From the NCBI RefSeq assembly GCF_030272615.1, contig NW_026729172.1:95923-159922 (forward strand): a stretch of 64,000 nt of DNA, in the 5' to 3' direction. This DNA is from Cryptomeria japonica. Its lineage: Eukaryota > Streptophyta > Pinopsida > Cupressales > Cupressaceae. Position 1 is the first letter of the stretch. Every line of letters starts with the position of its first letter. Made by a program: the position numbers and the translations under genes. Below the pieces are notes generated by a model. The model was not told the DNA's origin and ran no database searches. It saw only the letters and a list, made by a program, of their open reading frames with translations. Shown here in pieces: positions 36,927 through 48,480 of this stretch.

Positions 36927-38750
36927 GGCAAGCGTGTTCTAATAGATGGTGGAGCTGGCCTAAATATCTATTCATTGAGTCTAGTTCGTGCCTTAGGATA
37001 TTCAGAATGTGTAGTTGATGTTTGGAAAAAGATCACCATAAAAACCTATGATGAAGAAGAACGTTCCTCCAAGGGAATTGTGATACTACCTATTTGAGTG
37101 GGACCTCTACAAAAAGACACAGCATGCCAAGTTCTAGACTTGGACTTATCATATAATGTACTCCTAGGGAGACCATGGATACATGACTTACAGGTTGTAC
37201 CATCAACATATCATCAATATGTCAAATTTCCCTATGAGGGACAAGAAATCACAATCTCTGCAGATGCAAATCCATTCCAATACTGCAGCAATCTAAAAAT
37301 GGCTCAAGAAGTAATTGTTCCACATAATAGGGAGGCAACAACGTTAAACACACAATCTAAGGAACAATCATTTGCATCTATTTTATCAAGCATGGAAAAA
37401 CAAATGCAGCTAAGAGACCGAGGGAATTGAGAATACTCAATATTACAATTACCACTTTCTCCTAAATCCTTTGGAAAACCATCAAACTCTAAACAACAAC
37501 CAATTGTGAAACATCTTCCGATATTTGATAGAGCATTCATTAGCACTGGAACCTTATCAGAGGAGACAAAAGACAAAGATGTGCTACAGTGGCTATACAA
37601 AGATGAAGAAGTTCAACAAAAGGTCAACAATGTCAGAATACCTATAGAAAAATATGGAAAAGGATTCAACATTCTCCAAAGGATGGGATACACTAGAACA
37701 TGCCCTATAGGAAAAAGAAAAGAAGGTATCTCAGAACCTATTCAACCTCATACTCAGTAGACTACAGACAAAATAGGTCTAGGATATGTCACTCTACCAG
37801 AAGATGCATCTTTTAGTCAACAACAAGAGGAATATGCAAACAGACAAGAACAACTAGCAATTGAAAGAGAAGAAGAATCAGCTAAGCAACAAACACAAGC
37901 AAACATGAAATGGGAAAAGAAGCAATCTTCAAATCACCAAGAGAAACAAATTGCAGATATCTCTCAAGCAACATCAAATCTCAATCAAAGTAGACATGAA
38001 CCTAGTACTGATTAAGGGGAACTCATAGCAAGATTGATAGAACTCAATCTCGGTCCTGAAGAAGTTGAATACGAAAGAAGGAAAGATATAACCAGAAAAG
38101 AATAAGAAAGGCTATATGACCAAATCTGTAGATTACGGGCTACTAGTGATATAGATTCTAATGAATAGGAATGGGATTCCTATCACTTTGCAGAATTAGC
38201 TGAAGAAAATTGCTTTGAAGAAGATATAGGAGTCGATGTAGTTCACACATATGCAGAACAAATGTCAGGAACTATTTCACTTGAATTAGAATCACATATG
38301 GCTAACATGGACTTAACCGAGGACGATTAGTAACTTCTTATGCGAAGTCATTCTAATGAGAGTACCGTTCTAGACATCGACATACATACTGAAAACTTTA
38401 ATATATCTATCATGACCCTTGATATCTTTGAAACATCTCAACCTGAAGATCCCTTTCCTCTAATACACCCTGAGCTTATTGATTGGGATAATGAAGGACA
38501 TACTGCCATTAATACCTTTCCAAATGACCATGCCATATCTATATATCTTAATGCAATCGAACCCATAACAACTTCCACTAGGAATCTCAGCAACGCATCT
38601 TCCAGTCAAGTGGGTGCCAAATCTCCTATTCGCAAAAGTGAAAATAAAGAAAACAATATTAGGTCTAATGCTGAAAACCATTTCTTGGCAACATTAGACC
38701 AAGAAAAAGTAAAAATAAAGGATGCATCTAACGGCGAAAAACCTCCTTGA
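36927..38750 (+). pseudogene. Gypsy aspartic protease, G-patch and linker
   Basis: Same frame as the second part of Gag. The protease has KRVLIDGGAGLNIYSL (active-site DSGA as IDGG), [20 protein letters not shown] and [16 protein letters not shown]. At about 37630-37750 follows a G-patch-like module (IPIEKYGKGFNILQRMGY ... GKRKEGISEPI), a glycine-rich RNA-binding fold. A 300-residue Glu-rich linker ends at TGA 38748. Stops at 37095, 37428, 37758 and four or more in the linker are mostly one C-to-T step from CGA, CAG or CAA. Protease matures the polyprotein; the G-patch may help RNA binding or RT, as proposed for betaretroviruses. The same order occurs at 150-1885. Confidence 0.85.
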
Positions 38751-41700
38751 GGCGCTGGAAGATGGGAGATTTGACACTTTACCTGAGCACTATCAAGAAA
38801 GGTCATCCATTTTGATCGAACCAACAAAGGCAGTTAACATTGGCACAACAGAGCAACCAAAGATCTTACATCCAACAACATCTCTATCAAAGGTAGAAAT
38901 GCAACAATATGTGGAATTCTTCAAATGACGGCAAATTAATTTTGCTTGGTCATATGCAGACATGCCAGGGTTGGATCTAGAGCTTATCATGCATCACTTG
39001 AATGTCAATCCAAGAGCCAAAGCAGTCAAACAAAAATTAAGAAAGATGCATCCTCATATTGCTCTTCTAGTCAAGGCAGAACTAAAGAAATTACTGGATG
39101 TAGGATTCATGAAGCCTGTAGCTTATCCTTAATGGGTATCCAACATTGTTCCTATTTCAAAACCAGATAAAAGCATCAAACTATGCACAAACTTTAGAGA
39201 TCTTAATAATGTCTGTCCAAAGGATGACTTTTCTTTGCCTAACATTGACATCATTGTAGATTTAACTGCTGGACACTCCATGTTTTCTCTAATGGATGGT
39301 TTCTCCAAATACAATCAGATCAAAATAGTACCTAAAGATCAAGAAAAGACAACTTTCACATGTCCATGGGGTACTTTCTATTGGAATGTCACGCCTTTTG
39401 GACTAAAGAATGTCGATGCTACATATCAAAGAGCTATGACAACTATATTTCATGACATGATGCATACATTCATGGAAGACTATGTGGATGACATATTGGC
39501 TAAATCATACAATAGAGAAGAACATATAGAGATACTAGAAAATATCTTTGATAGGTTAGAACAATACAAGCTACAGCTAAACCCTAAGAAATGTGCCTTT
39601 GGTATAACTTCAGGAAAGCTATTGGGATACATTATTTCAGCAAGAGGAATCGAAGTAGATCTAGCTAAGGTTAAAGCGATCATGGAAATGGCATCTCCCA
39701 AGAATATTAGTAAACTAAGATCACTACAAGGACAACTACAATCAATCAGTAGATTTGTTGCTCAACTAGCAGATAAATGTCAACCATTTACACATCTATT
39801 GCACAAACATGTTAATTTCAAATGGGACCATCAGTGTGAAGAAGCATTCAACAAAATCAAGGCATATCTCATGCAACCACATGTTCTAATGTCACCAATT
39901 CTAGGAAAGCCATTATTACTCTATGTTACAACTACTAAAACATCATTAGGAGTTTTGCTCGCACAACAGGATAATGAAGGAAAAGAACGATCCATCTACT
40001 ACATCAACAAAACACTAGTGGGATATGAGATCAACTATTCATCAACAGAAAAAGCATGCTTGGCAGTAGTTTTTGCTTCTAAAAAATTATGACACTATCT
40101 ACTATCTCATTCTATCCAGTTGATAGCTAAAAGTTATCCTTTAAAGTACTTACTCAGCAAAGCAACATTAACAAGAAGACTAGCAAAGTGGATCATGATT
40201 CTCAGTGAGTTTGATATCAAGTACGTTGATAGAAAATCTATCAAAGGACAAGTTATTGCAGACCAACTAGCGGATGCACCACTTCAAGATGATCATCCAC
40301 TACAAATTGAGTTTCTCGATGTGGATATTCTAGCAGTATCTACTAAAACATGGTAATTATACTTTGATGGTTCATATACACATCATGGATTAGGAGTAGG
40401 AATTCTATTCATCACACCACAAGGTCATACAATCCCGAAAGCATACAAATTAAGCTTTCTATGCACAAACAATATAGCAGAGTATGAAGCATTGGTAACA
40501 GGTATCAAAATGGATGTAGAATGGAATATAACACAACTTCAGGTCTTTGGAGACTCTCAGCTCATAATCAATCAAATTAATGATGACTATCAAACAAAAG
40601 ATGACAAACTCATGCCTTATAAAAAGATGGTTGAGGATATCAAAAAGTACTTTGTCAAAATCACTTTTTAACAAATTCCAAGAAATGATAATAAAGCAAC
40701 AAACACCATGGCTACACTTGCTTCTCTATTTTAGACACAGGAAAATCAACAGCGTTATGAATTCCTGGTTGAAGAGTTGTTTCATCCCGCCTTTCATTGT
40801 CCTAATTCCCAAATTATTTGTCAACTTATTGAGCATGATTCCTCCTGCTATGGAAAAACTTACACATACCTGAAAGACAACATCTTACCTCCTGACTTAT
40901 CGAAAAACCAAAAGAGAAACTTTATTCGCCAGTCCTCCCATTTTACTCTCGTCGCGGATACCCTGTTTAAACAAGGTCTAGATGTTACTCTCCTAAGATG
41001 TCTTGAACAAGAAGAATTTGGGAAGGCTTTACATGAAGTCCATAATGACATTCATTCAAGTGGTCTTACCCTTTCAAAAAAACTTATACGCTTGGACTAT
41101 TATTGGCTGACTATGGAACAAGATTCCTTTTAGATAGTGAGAACATGCAAACAATGTCAGATCCATGGGAATTTGATTCATGCACCAGCACAAGAACTTA
41201 ACGCTTTAGCAACATCATGGCCTTTTTGTCAATGGGGTCTTGATCTAGCAGGAAAGATAAATCCTTCCTCATCTAATGGACACAAATTCATCCTTGTAGC
41301 TGCAGAATATTTTACAAAATGGATTGAGGCTATACCTCTCACAAACATCACAGGAAAACAAATTGCTACATTTATCTTGAATTACATCATCTGTCGCTAT
41401 GGAATACCAATGACCATTATCATTGATAATGGGTGACCGTTCAAGAATCAAGATGTACAAGAGCTATGTGAGAAGTTCAAAATCTAGCACAGATTCTACA
41501 CACCATATTATCCACAGGGAAATGGGCAGGCATAAGCATCTAACAAAACTATTCTGAAAATCCTTAAAAAGACAGTGAAAAATACTGGGAAAGATTGGCA
41601 TATTCAACTAAGCCCTGCTCTCTGGGCCTACCACACTAGTATCCGTACACCAATAGGTGCCACACCTTTCTCTCTTGTATATGGATCAGAAGCCATATTG

Positions 41701-42093
41701 CCAATCGAAGTAGAGATATCCTCTCTACATGTATCACTAAAAGGTCTCATCCCAGATGAAGAACAAAGAATATCTAGACTGCAAGAGTTAGAACTGATCC
41801 ATGAACGAAGGCAAAATGCCTTTGATCATCTAAAGGTATATCAGCAAAGAATGAGCAAGAGCTACAATCACAAGGTCAAACCAAGAGCATTTCAAATTGG
41901 AGACCTCGTACTCAAAAAAAATCCATGCAATCAAGCAGATTGAGAAAAGAAAGGCAAATTTGAACCAAATTGGTTAGGTCCATTTGTGGTCACAATAGTA
42001 TTTGGATCAGGAGGATATCAATTATCAACATAGGACGAAGATCAGCTCGAGGAACCCATCAATAACATGCATCTAAAGAGGTTCTATGTCTAA
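38719..42093 (+). pseudogene. Gypsy Pol: RT, two RNase H, integrase
   Basis: A single plus-strand frame, +1 to gag-pro with a 29-base overlap. RT shows LRKMHPHIALLVKAELKKLL, KLCTNFRDLNNVCPKDDFSL, FTCPWGTFYWNVTPFGLKN and the catalytic DYVDDILAKS. RNase H 1 includes LLLYVTTTKTSLGVLLAQQD and STEKACLAVVFASKKL. A second, plant-type RNase H follows (LYFDGSYTHHGLGVGI; NNIAEYEALVTGI; VFGDSQLIINQI). Integrase has HCPNSQIICQL-adjacent linker, CKQCQIHGN, GLDLAGKI, YYPQGNGQA and a GPF end (WLGPFVVTIVF), finishing at 42091. Stops include 40090 and 41434 (TGA where family Arg fits), 40354, 41131 and 41941. The dual RNase H marks the Tat lineage. Confidence 0.93.
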
Positions 42094-43946
42094 AAAATCA
42101 GAAAAATACAAAAATACAAAAATACAAAAATACAAAAAAAAAAAGAAAAAAGAAAGAAAAAAATCAAATATCAGAAAAAGTGCAATAAAAACAGACAGTG
42201 AAAACCTGACAAACAGGTGCTATCTATCCGCTAGCTCTTCTATCTATTAGTTCATGCATTTTTTTCACTTGCATTCATTTTCCATCAGCGTTGATCATTA
42301 TCAAGCCTTTGTACATACGCAGACATCCCAGGTGGCTTCTTGACATGGTTTGGATTATTGGATATGTTATAGCAACTTTGTTTCTAAGCTTGGGGCAAAA
42401 TCCTACACCTAGCTGGGGGAAAAACTTTCCGATCATTCTGAGCTTAATCAAACAGGTAGAACAATAGTTAGACAACACCTATCAAGTGAAAACACTGAGA
42501 CACATCCAATGTTAAACATGAAATCACATTGTTAACCATCAAGCTATCACACGTCAGTCTAAGCACATCACACACTTTTCAGTGGATAATATCTTTTTGG
42601 ATAATGACTTTAACATGATTGTTCAATTTTTCTATATTTCTTTTCATTATCATGATTTTTGAGTGACTCCAAGATGTCTTTGACCAAAGGAACAAGGAAG
42701 GAACATGATATTTTTCTTGTCTGCTGTCTAAAAATTGATCATTAATATGTGCAAATTTGTCTCAGGACAAGATCATCGGAGTATCATTGAAGACATTACC
42801 AATTTGCATATAGAAATGATAAATACTGTCTGTTTTACGCAAGCAACACTCAGGTCATCTCAGTTCAATTATACCTCAATGCTTGTGCTAATTTGCTATA
42901 TCAAAATCTAGGAAAGTAATGCTCAAGTCATCATGGTTTAATTATACCATCGATTTTTGCACTCACTTCCCACATTTCAAAAAACTCAATGATGAAAAAA
43001 AAATGCAAAATAATCCAGTGACTAGTCTGGTCATAGTTTGCATCTCTTTGCATTTTCATTTGCATTTTAGCTTGCATTTCATTCTTGCATGGGATCCTAC
43101 AAGCTCATTTTATCCAAGATTAAATCTATCACAGGAATCATCAAAGTATCATCACAAGTGTATACGCAATCAAAATAATGACTCATATCTTCAGATATTG
43201 TCGACCTAGCAAAAATCTTATGCTATCTCTCTCAATAGAATCAACAATCAACATATACAAAAATTTCTGCAACTTGATATCAACAAACTGTCAGTTCTTT
43301 ATCTAATCAACCTTATCAAATCAAATTAAATAAATCAAACCTAATTGATTCTATCATGTCTTATACAGGATGTATCCTTCCTGAAACCAGATGTTCTGAT
43401 CATGTCTTATACAGGATGAATCCTTCTTGAAACCAGACACTTTGATCATCATTGTCTTATACAAGATGAATCCTTCCCGAAACCAAACATCTGATTCTGT
43501 TTCATGTCTTATACAGGATGTATCCTTCCTAAAACCAGATGTTCTGATCATGTCTTATACATGATGAATCCATCCTGAAATCAGACGCTATGATCATCTT
43601 TGTCTTATACAAGATGTATCCTTCTTGAAATCAGACTGAATCTCGATCTTATCAATCAAATCAATCACGATTTTTCAATCTTACCAATCTAAGAAATCAA
43701 TCTAATAGAATAACTCACATTTTCATCAAACCATAGTTGCATAAATCAAATCAAATCTATTGGGATATCAATCTTGGAAACACTCCAAAGATCAATTATC
43801 TCAATTGATCTCCTGAGGGGGCATAATCATATCGAGATTTAGCAATCAAGAGCTGGGGCATCCTACATATCAATATCATCATAAAAAAAGGGAATTTATT
43901 CTTTGAATCAACGTGTCATCAGACCTCGCTTCAAAGAGGGGCAAAA
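42094..43946 (+). other. Gypsy 3' untranslated region and polypurine tract
   Basis: Non-coding. It starts with an (ATACAAAA)n-like run (42098-42140). It includes a minisatellite at 43354-43645: six units of 46-52 bases built on GTCTTATACAGGATG and CCTTCCTGAAACCAGA. It ends with the polypurine tract AAAGAGGGGCAAAA just before the 3' LTR. Confidence 0.85.
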
Positions 43947-44967
43947 TGTATACACCTAAAAATGGTCTGGAGATAATTAATTGAATAAGCAATTATTTAA
44001 TTAATCTCCCTCCCCAATTTAATTGAATTCATCAAAAATTTGATTAAATCCTCCACTTTCATCTACTTATTAATAAATCTAAGGATTTATTAAATAGGTT
44101 CATCTCAATGATCTCCTTTGATTAATTAATTCCTTCCATCAAAATCATTTCTTCTAATCATTTAATTAATTAAAACAAATCAATTATGAGTTGTTGAAAT
44201 TGATTAGCCTTTTCCTATTAATTGAATTTCTAAATTCAAATTCTCCTAACATTTAACCACCTAGCCTAACCATTCCTAAACCTAACCCATTATACCTACC
44301 CAAATGTTCCCTTTCATCCAACCTATTCTAGAACCTTTGTGACACTTGTCACTAAGTGTTTCATTTCATCCAACCTCTTCTAGAAGCCTCTTGACACTTG
44401 TCACCATAGAGATGATAGATGTTCCCTTTAGTCTAACCCCTTTGCCAACCTCCTCTAATTTCACCATTGATATCTTCAAATCAATCTTGACCGTTGATTC
44501 CTACCACCTCACCCCTAACCTTGGGAAATCCTATAAATAGACCCCATTTTGGAGCAATAATGGTCCCAATCCATATCATTTGATCATCCCACATCATTTC
44601 ATCTTATGCATTGTTACTATAGGCATCTAGCTTATAGCTTATCATTTTAGCAATGTTATCATGCTCAATTTTAGCTTAATCTCATCTTCATTCTAGCCTA
44701 TTTTCTAGAATCATGTAGCTTAATCATGTTATTCTTGCTAGATCATGCATCTTCATCATTCAAATCTTCCATCTCAGTGTCGTCAAGTCACTGGAATTTG
44801 CATAACAAGATCTGAGAGCAAAATTCATACTCGCATTTACTAGGAGGCGATAGATCGCTTAGTTATGGTTTTATCTTTCTTTGATTTAAATTCACTAACC
44901 ATGCTTGTAATGATATATTGAGTGCATTGTGTTTGTAGGTACAAGTACAATTTCATAGAGCATGACA
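43947..44967 (+). repeat. Gypsy 3' LTR
   Basis: TGTATACACC...CATGACA, 1021 bases. It lacks a 14-base TTAATTAA-type duplication present in the 5' copy. Confidence 0.95.
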
Positions 44968-45018
44968 AGTTGCATTATAGACTTTAGTGCATTCCCCTAA
45001 GTTGCACTTAAGGGGGGG

Positions 45019-45435
45019 TGTTGGTGTAAATAATTATTCATCTTGGATATTATTACACTATACTTAAGTTTACTTAGGTACATGCATTTAATAGTAGTTT
45101 GGGTATGAGACACTTGGGTGTTTGTGCCACATTGGGATAGTGTGTGTAGGAGAATTTCCACCTTATATGGTGTTTATCTTGTTACTACTCTATCATATCC
45201 ACTTATTGTGGAGAGATAATTCCACCTTCGGTGGGTGATCCACCTCATGTCGAATATTTTATTGTTTCTCCTACCTACCCACACCTATTTACTACCTACC
45301 CTTGTTTCATTGAACATCTTGTAATGATCTAGTTGATCATATTTTGCATCTTGATAGAATACATTTTATTCCTATCATCTATTTTGTCTCTATTATCTGT
45401 GTTTTCCATTGCCTCTAGATCTTGGTAAACTCTCA
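45019..45435 (+). repeat. Intact 3' LTR of the small element
   Basis: Starts TGTTGGTGTAAATAATTATTC after a G-run and ends TCTCA. The next bases are CAATA. The same LTR end at 30108 is followed by the primer site, which fixes the boundary. Confidence 0.85.
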
Positions 45436-45439
45436 CAAT

Positions 45440-46187
45440 ATCATCCAATTCCTTGCATATAAATATTTCCAATCTTGCTTACCGGTTGATGATGCAGATG
45501 CATGAAAAGTAGGTTCAGACTTCACAACTCCAGAAGGTGCAAATTATTCAAGATCAAAAGTAGATAATTTCCCAACCAAGGTATCTATGTTGACAAAAGT
45601 ATTAGTCATTGTTCTCAATTCATTAATTGTAGTAGCCTTCATCTTGTAAGCCGGTGGTAGGGCTCTCAGAACTTTAGAAACAATTTCATCTTCACTCAGA
45701 GTTCCACCACAATATTGAATTCCTATAACAATCTCATTTACCCTTTCCATGAATGCAATAATCCGTTCATCTTCTTCCATCTTTAGGTTTTCATATCTAA
45801 CCCGGTAACCATCAAGTTTATTAATATTCATAGTAGGGTCACCTTCATTAAGAGTCTCCAACTTATCCCATGCATATATCCTTTTCAGATGATTTGTCAG
45901 TTAATCCCATTATTTGCTGATTAGAAAGTGCACACAAGAGGGCTTCTCTTTCTCTATAATCATTCTCAAGATCCTTATGCAAGTTGGTCGAAGGAGGATT
46001 TCCAGATGCCGAGTTATAAGGTGTAACACCATTCTATGTGATCTCCCAAAATCTCCTTACCTAGACATCTCAGATGAGTCTCCATCTGAATCTTCCATAC
46101 TGTGTAATTTGTTCCATCAAGCCTAGGAATATCTCTCTAAAAGATAACTCAAGATGAAATAGATGAACTTGAACTATTAGGCGCCAT
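45440..46187 (-). pseudogene. Copia Gag
   Basis: A minus-strand ATG at 46187 (MAPNSSSS) leads after several stops into the Copia capsid region. There is NINKLDGYRVRYENLKMEED, ERVNEIVIGIQYCGGTLSEDE, VLRALPPAYKMKATTINEL and LVGKLSTFDLE, then a short tail ending near 45440. The zinc-knuckle region and about 60 residues are missing before the frame resumes at 29752. The gap is filled by the nested elements. The primer site lies 45 bases upstream, so the order is normal. Confidence 0.88.
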
Positions 46188-46231
46188 AGGATCTTCCTCA
46201 AGTAGTTAAGCTTTCTGCAAAGAGGACCAAA

Positions 46232-46244
46232 GCTTTGATACCAA
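46232..46244 (-). other. Copia primer-binding site
   Basis: On minus, TTGGTATCAAAGC one base after the LTR end TAACA; initiator Met tRNA type. Confidence 0.85.
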
Positions 46245-46245
46245 T

Positions 46246-47456
46246 TGTTAGATAGTTCAAATAACCAGAAGACAACTAAGTGGGGGGGTGAATCACTTGT
46301 CTCAAATTACCGTAACCTTAAGAAATTTAAAACTTTAATACCGAAACCAGAATGCTTAAACTAAATAATAGAATAATAGATAAACTAATTAAGCATAAAC
46401 AATAATCAACGCATAAATAGCATCCATATGACACCAAGATTTGTACATGGAAAACTCGATAAAGGGAAAAATCACAATGGGAAGCCTACCCACAGTCAGA
46501 TAATACTTCTGCAGTAAGTATGTGAATTAAAATTGAGGGGCCTGCACTTGTAGGAAGGCCAATAGCCTAGAGCGCACTGCTCATCATAGGAGTCTAATTG
46601 AATACATAGAAAATCAGACTACAATTCAGAAGAATGAATGAATTGCAAAGATTACATCTCCTATGCTTGAATACAGTTTTGGTTAAGCTCAATACCAGAG
46701 GACTAAATCCTCTTACATAAACCCAACTCAATCTCCAATGATCAACCAAATCCTTTGCTTGAATGATATTACATTATTTCCACATTACATATCCATATGC
46801 CTTTCCTATATCCTGATATCATCGACAATGAGATCTTACATCATATATATACAAACCCACAACCATAAACAATCAGGTCAGCCACGAGACAATAAATGAA
46901 TTACATAATTACAAAACATGTCGGCCTTAGACCAAACAAATAATATCCAACCCATAAGACATCCCAAAAACACATCTAGAGGTCCAATCCACACGTTACA
47001 TTAAGCCGGTCCATAACCTAGATACACTGAGACCCAATATAGGTCCATACACACCAAAGCAACAGTCCCAATCTGCCAAGTCTTGAACATGATCACCATT
47101 AGCATCCTAAATATCCACCAGAAGCCGCACCAACACCACTTATGCATATCATCAAAGATCTTCATCAAAGCTATGCCGATGAAGCCCTTGTCGGAACCAC
47201 AAACCAAGCTTCCAAGCAAAAAGGATAGCAGTTGATCACCAGAAAAAAAACCAACTGATTGAATATGAACATGAGTAAGCTAATTTCATAACCCAAACAT
47301 ACTGGAGCATATCGGATCATGCTAGATCTAAACCAACCAGAAACCACACAACCTACCAAGACCAGAAGAGTGTCGGCAAAGCATCCAAAATAACTAGAGT
47401 TGACATAAATGACAAAACATCGACGCAACACAATCAATTCCTCCAAATGGCCAACA
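46246..47456 (-). repeat. Copia 5' LTR
   Basis: On minus it starts TGTTGGCCATTTGGAGG and ends CTATCTAACA; partner of 24838-26067. Confidence 0.9.
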
Positions 47457-48480
47457 AAATTGTCTAATACTTTGATCAATGCTATTCACAAAGTTCAAGA
47501 AATTTTTCTTGTAGATCTTCAATTGAAACTTTTTTACTCCTATTGGTTGCAAAGTTTTTAATGATTGGAGGTGGCTACCAGGGTATAACTTAAAAAAAAT
47601 TCCTCCTAAGATAATCTACCATAAACTCCTTCCTCCAATTCACTTACAACCAAGATTAAATATTAAATGGTGAGTGGAATGGTTTGAGTCTAAGTGGTTC
47701 AGCTTGAGCCTTACTATTTGAAAATCCAAATTTGAAGCTAAAGCACAATTTGTTGTGTGGAAAATCATACATTATAAAGTTTTCATGGGAGAACATCTAT
47801 CCTTTCTCCCTACCCACTCCAACAAATGTTTGTTTTGCCATAAGTTGGAGACAATTAATCATTCCTTTTAGTTTTGTAAACATGCTCAACAAATTTGGCA
47901 AAAAATCCAAACTTGTTTACCTACTATATTTAATAGGAAACTAAATTGGAGATTAGCTTTGTTAGGACTACACTACTCTTATAATTTGTTATCAAATCTT
48001 CTTACAATGTATTCTACTATATATTTAGCTTCTAAGATGCAAAGCTATTTTTTCTAATGCCATCCCTCATGCACAGGATATTATGCATGGTTTATTTACT
48101 TGTATTTTTGTACAACAAGATCCTCTTTTTCTAAATCCTTGTAAAAGAAAAACAGCTAGAACCTTGAGCTCAAGACTCAATTTTATCAATTTCAGTCCTA
48201 GTTAAAAGTTGTGCTAAGGATCACTATAATTATCTTCTCACAACTACGAATCTCATTTCTAAGGAGCATGTACTTGATACCTTGGAGAGAAATGATTTCA
48301 TTATTATTGTAATATGAAATCTACACTTATATGGTTTTACTTAATTTTTTCTAGTTGTTATGCTCCTTGTTGTAAATTTCATGTTTAGTTGTAGTCAATT
48401 TCATTGCTCTTTCAAGATATTTTGAAAGACATGTCCTTTGTATTTTATTTTTTATGAATATAAATTCATGTTTCCAATAA
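47457..48480 (+). pseudogene. LINE A 3' part with zinc-finger domain
   Basis: Continues the LINE A frame after the Copia insertion (LSNTLINAIHKVQEIFL). A zf-RVT-type region follows: WKIIHYKVFMGEHLSFL, CLFCHKLETINHSF and CKHAQQIW give the C-x2-C...H...C pattern. The rest is full of stops. The end near 48480 (TTCATGTTTCCAATAAAA) resembles a LINE tail, but no clear poly(A) or target duplication is seen. Confidence 0.8.

Larger units (their letters stand above)
31591..44967 (+). mobile_element. Ty3/Gypsy element, Tat-type with dual RNase H
   Basis: LTRs at 31591-32621 and 43947-44967, primer site, long leader, gag, protease, G-patch, RT, two RNase H modules, integrase and polypurine tract are all present in order over 13.4 kb. 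Flanks AGTCG (31586-31590) and AGTTG (44968-44972) are a target duplication with one C/T change. LTRs differ by about nine substitutions and one 14-bp indel in the first 280 bases. It is the youngest layer of the nest. Confidence 0.95.
29753..45435 (+). mobile_element. Small non-autonomous LTR element, split by Gypsy
   Basis: The 3' LTR (45019-45435) and a truncated 5' LTR (29753-30108) match over about 350 bases. A TGGTATCAGAGCC primer site follows the 5' LTR and a G-rich polypurine tract precedes the 3' LTR. Excluding the Gypsy insertion, the inside is about 1.5 kb with no recognisable retroelement protein. It would therefore have relied on another element's Pol. It lies within Copia gag, opposite strand. 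Confidence 0.8.
24838..47456 (-). mobile_element. Copia LTR retrotransposon, split by nested elements
   Basis: The LTRs at 24838-26067 and 46246-47456 match along their length (roughly 10 percent different by eye). Flanks AAACT (24833-24837) and AAATT (47457-47461) are a target duplication with one C/T change. On the minus strand the order is LTR, primer site, gag, protease, integrase, RT, RNase H, polypurine tract, LTR. It sits inside LINE A and is itself interrupted from 29753 to about 45440, with loss of part of gag. Confidence 0.9.

Noticed and set aside
43354-43645. CRISPR-like array
   Set aside because: Units are contiguous and diverged with no unique spacers, inside a plant retrotransposon.
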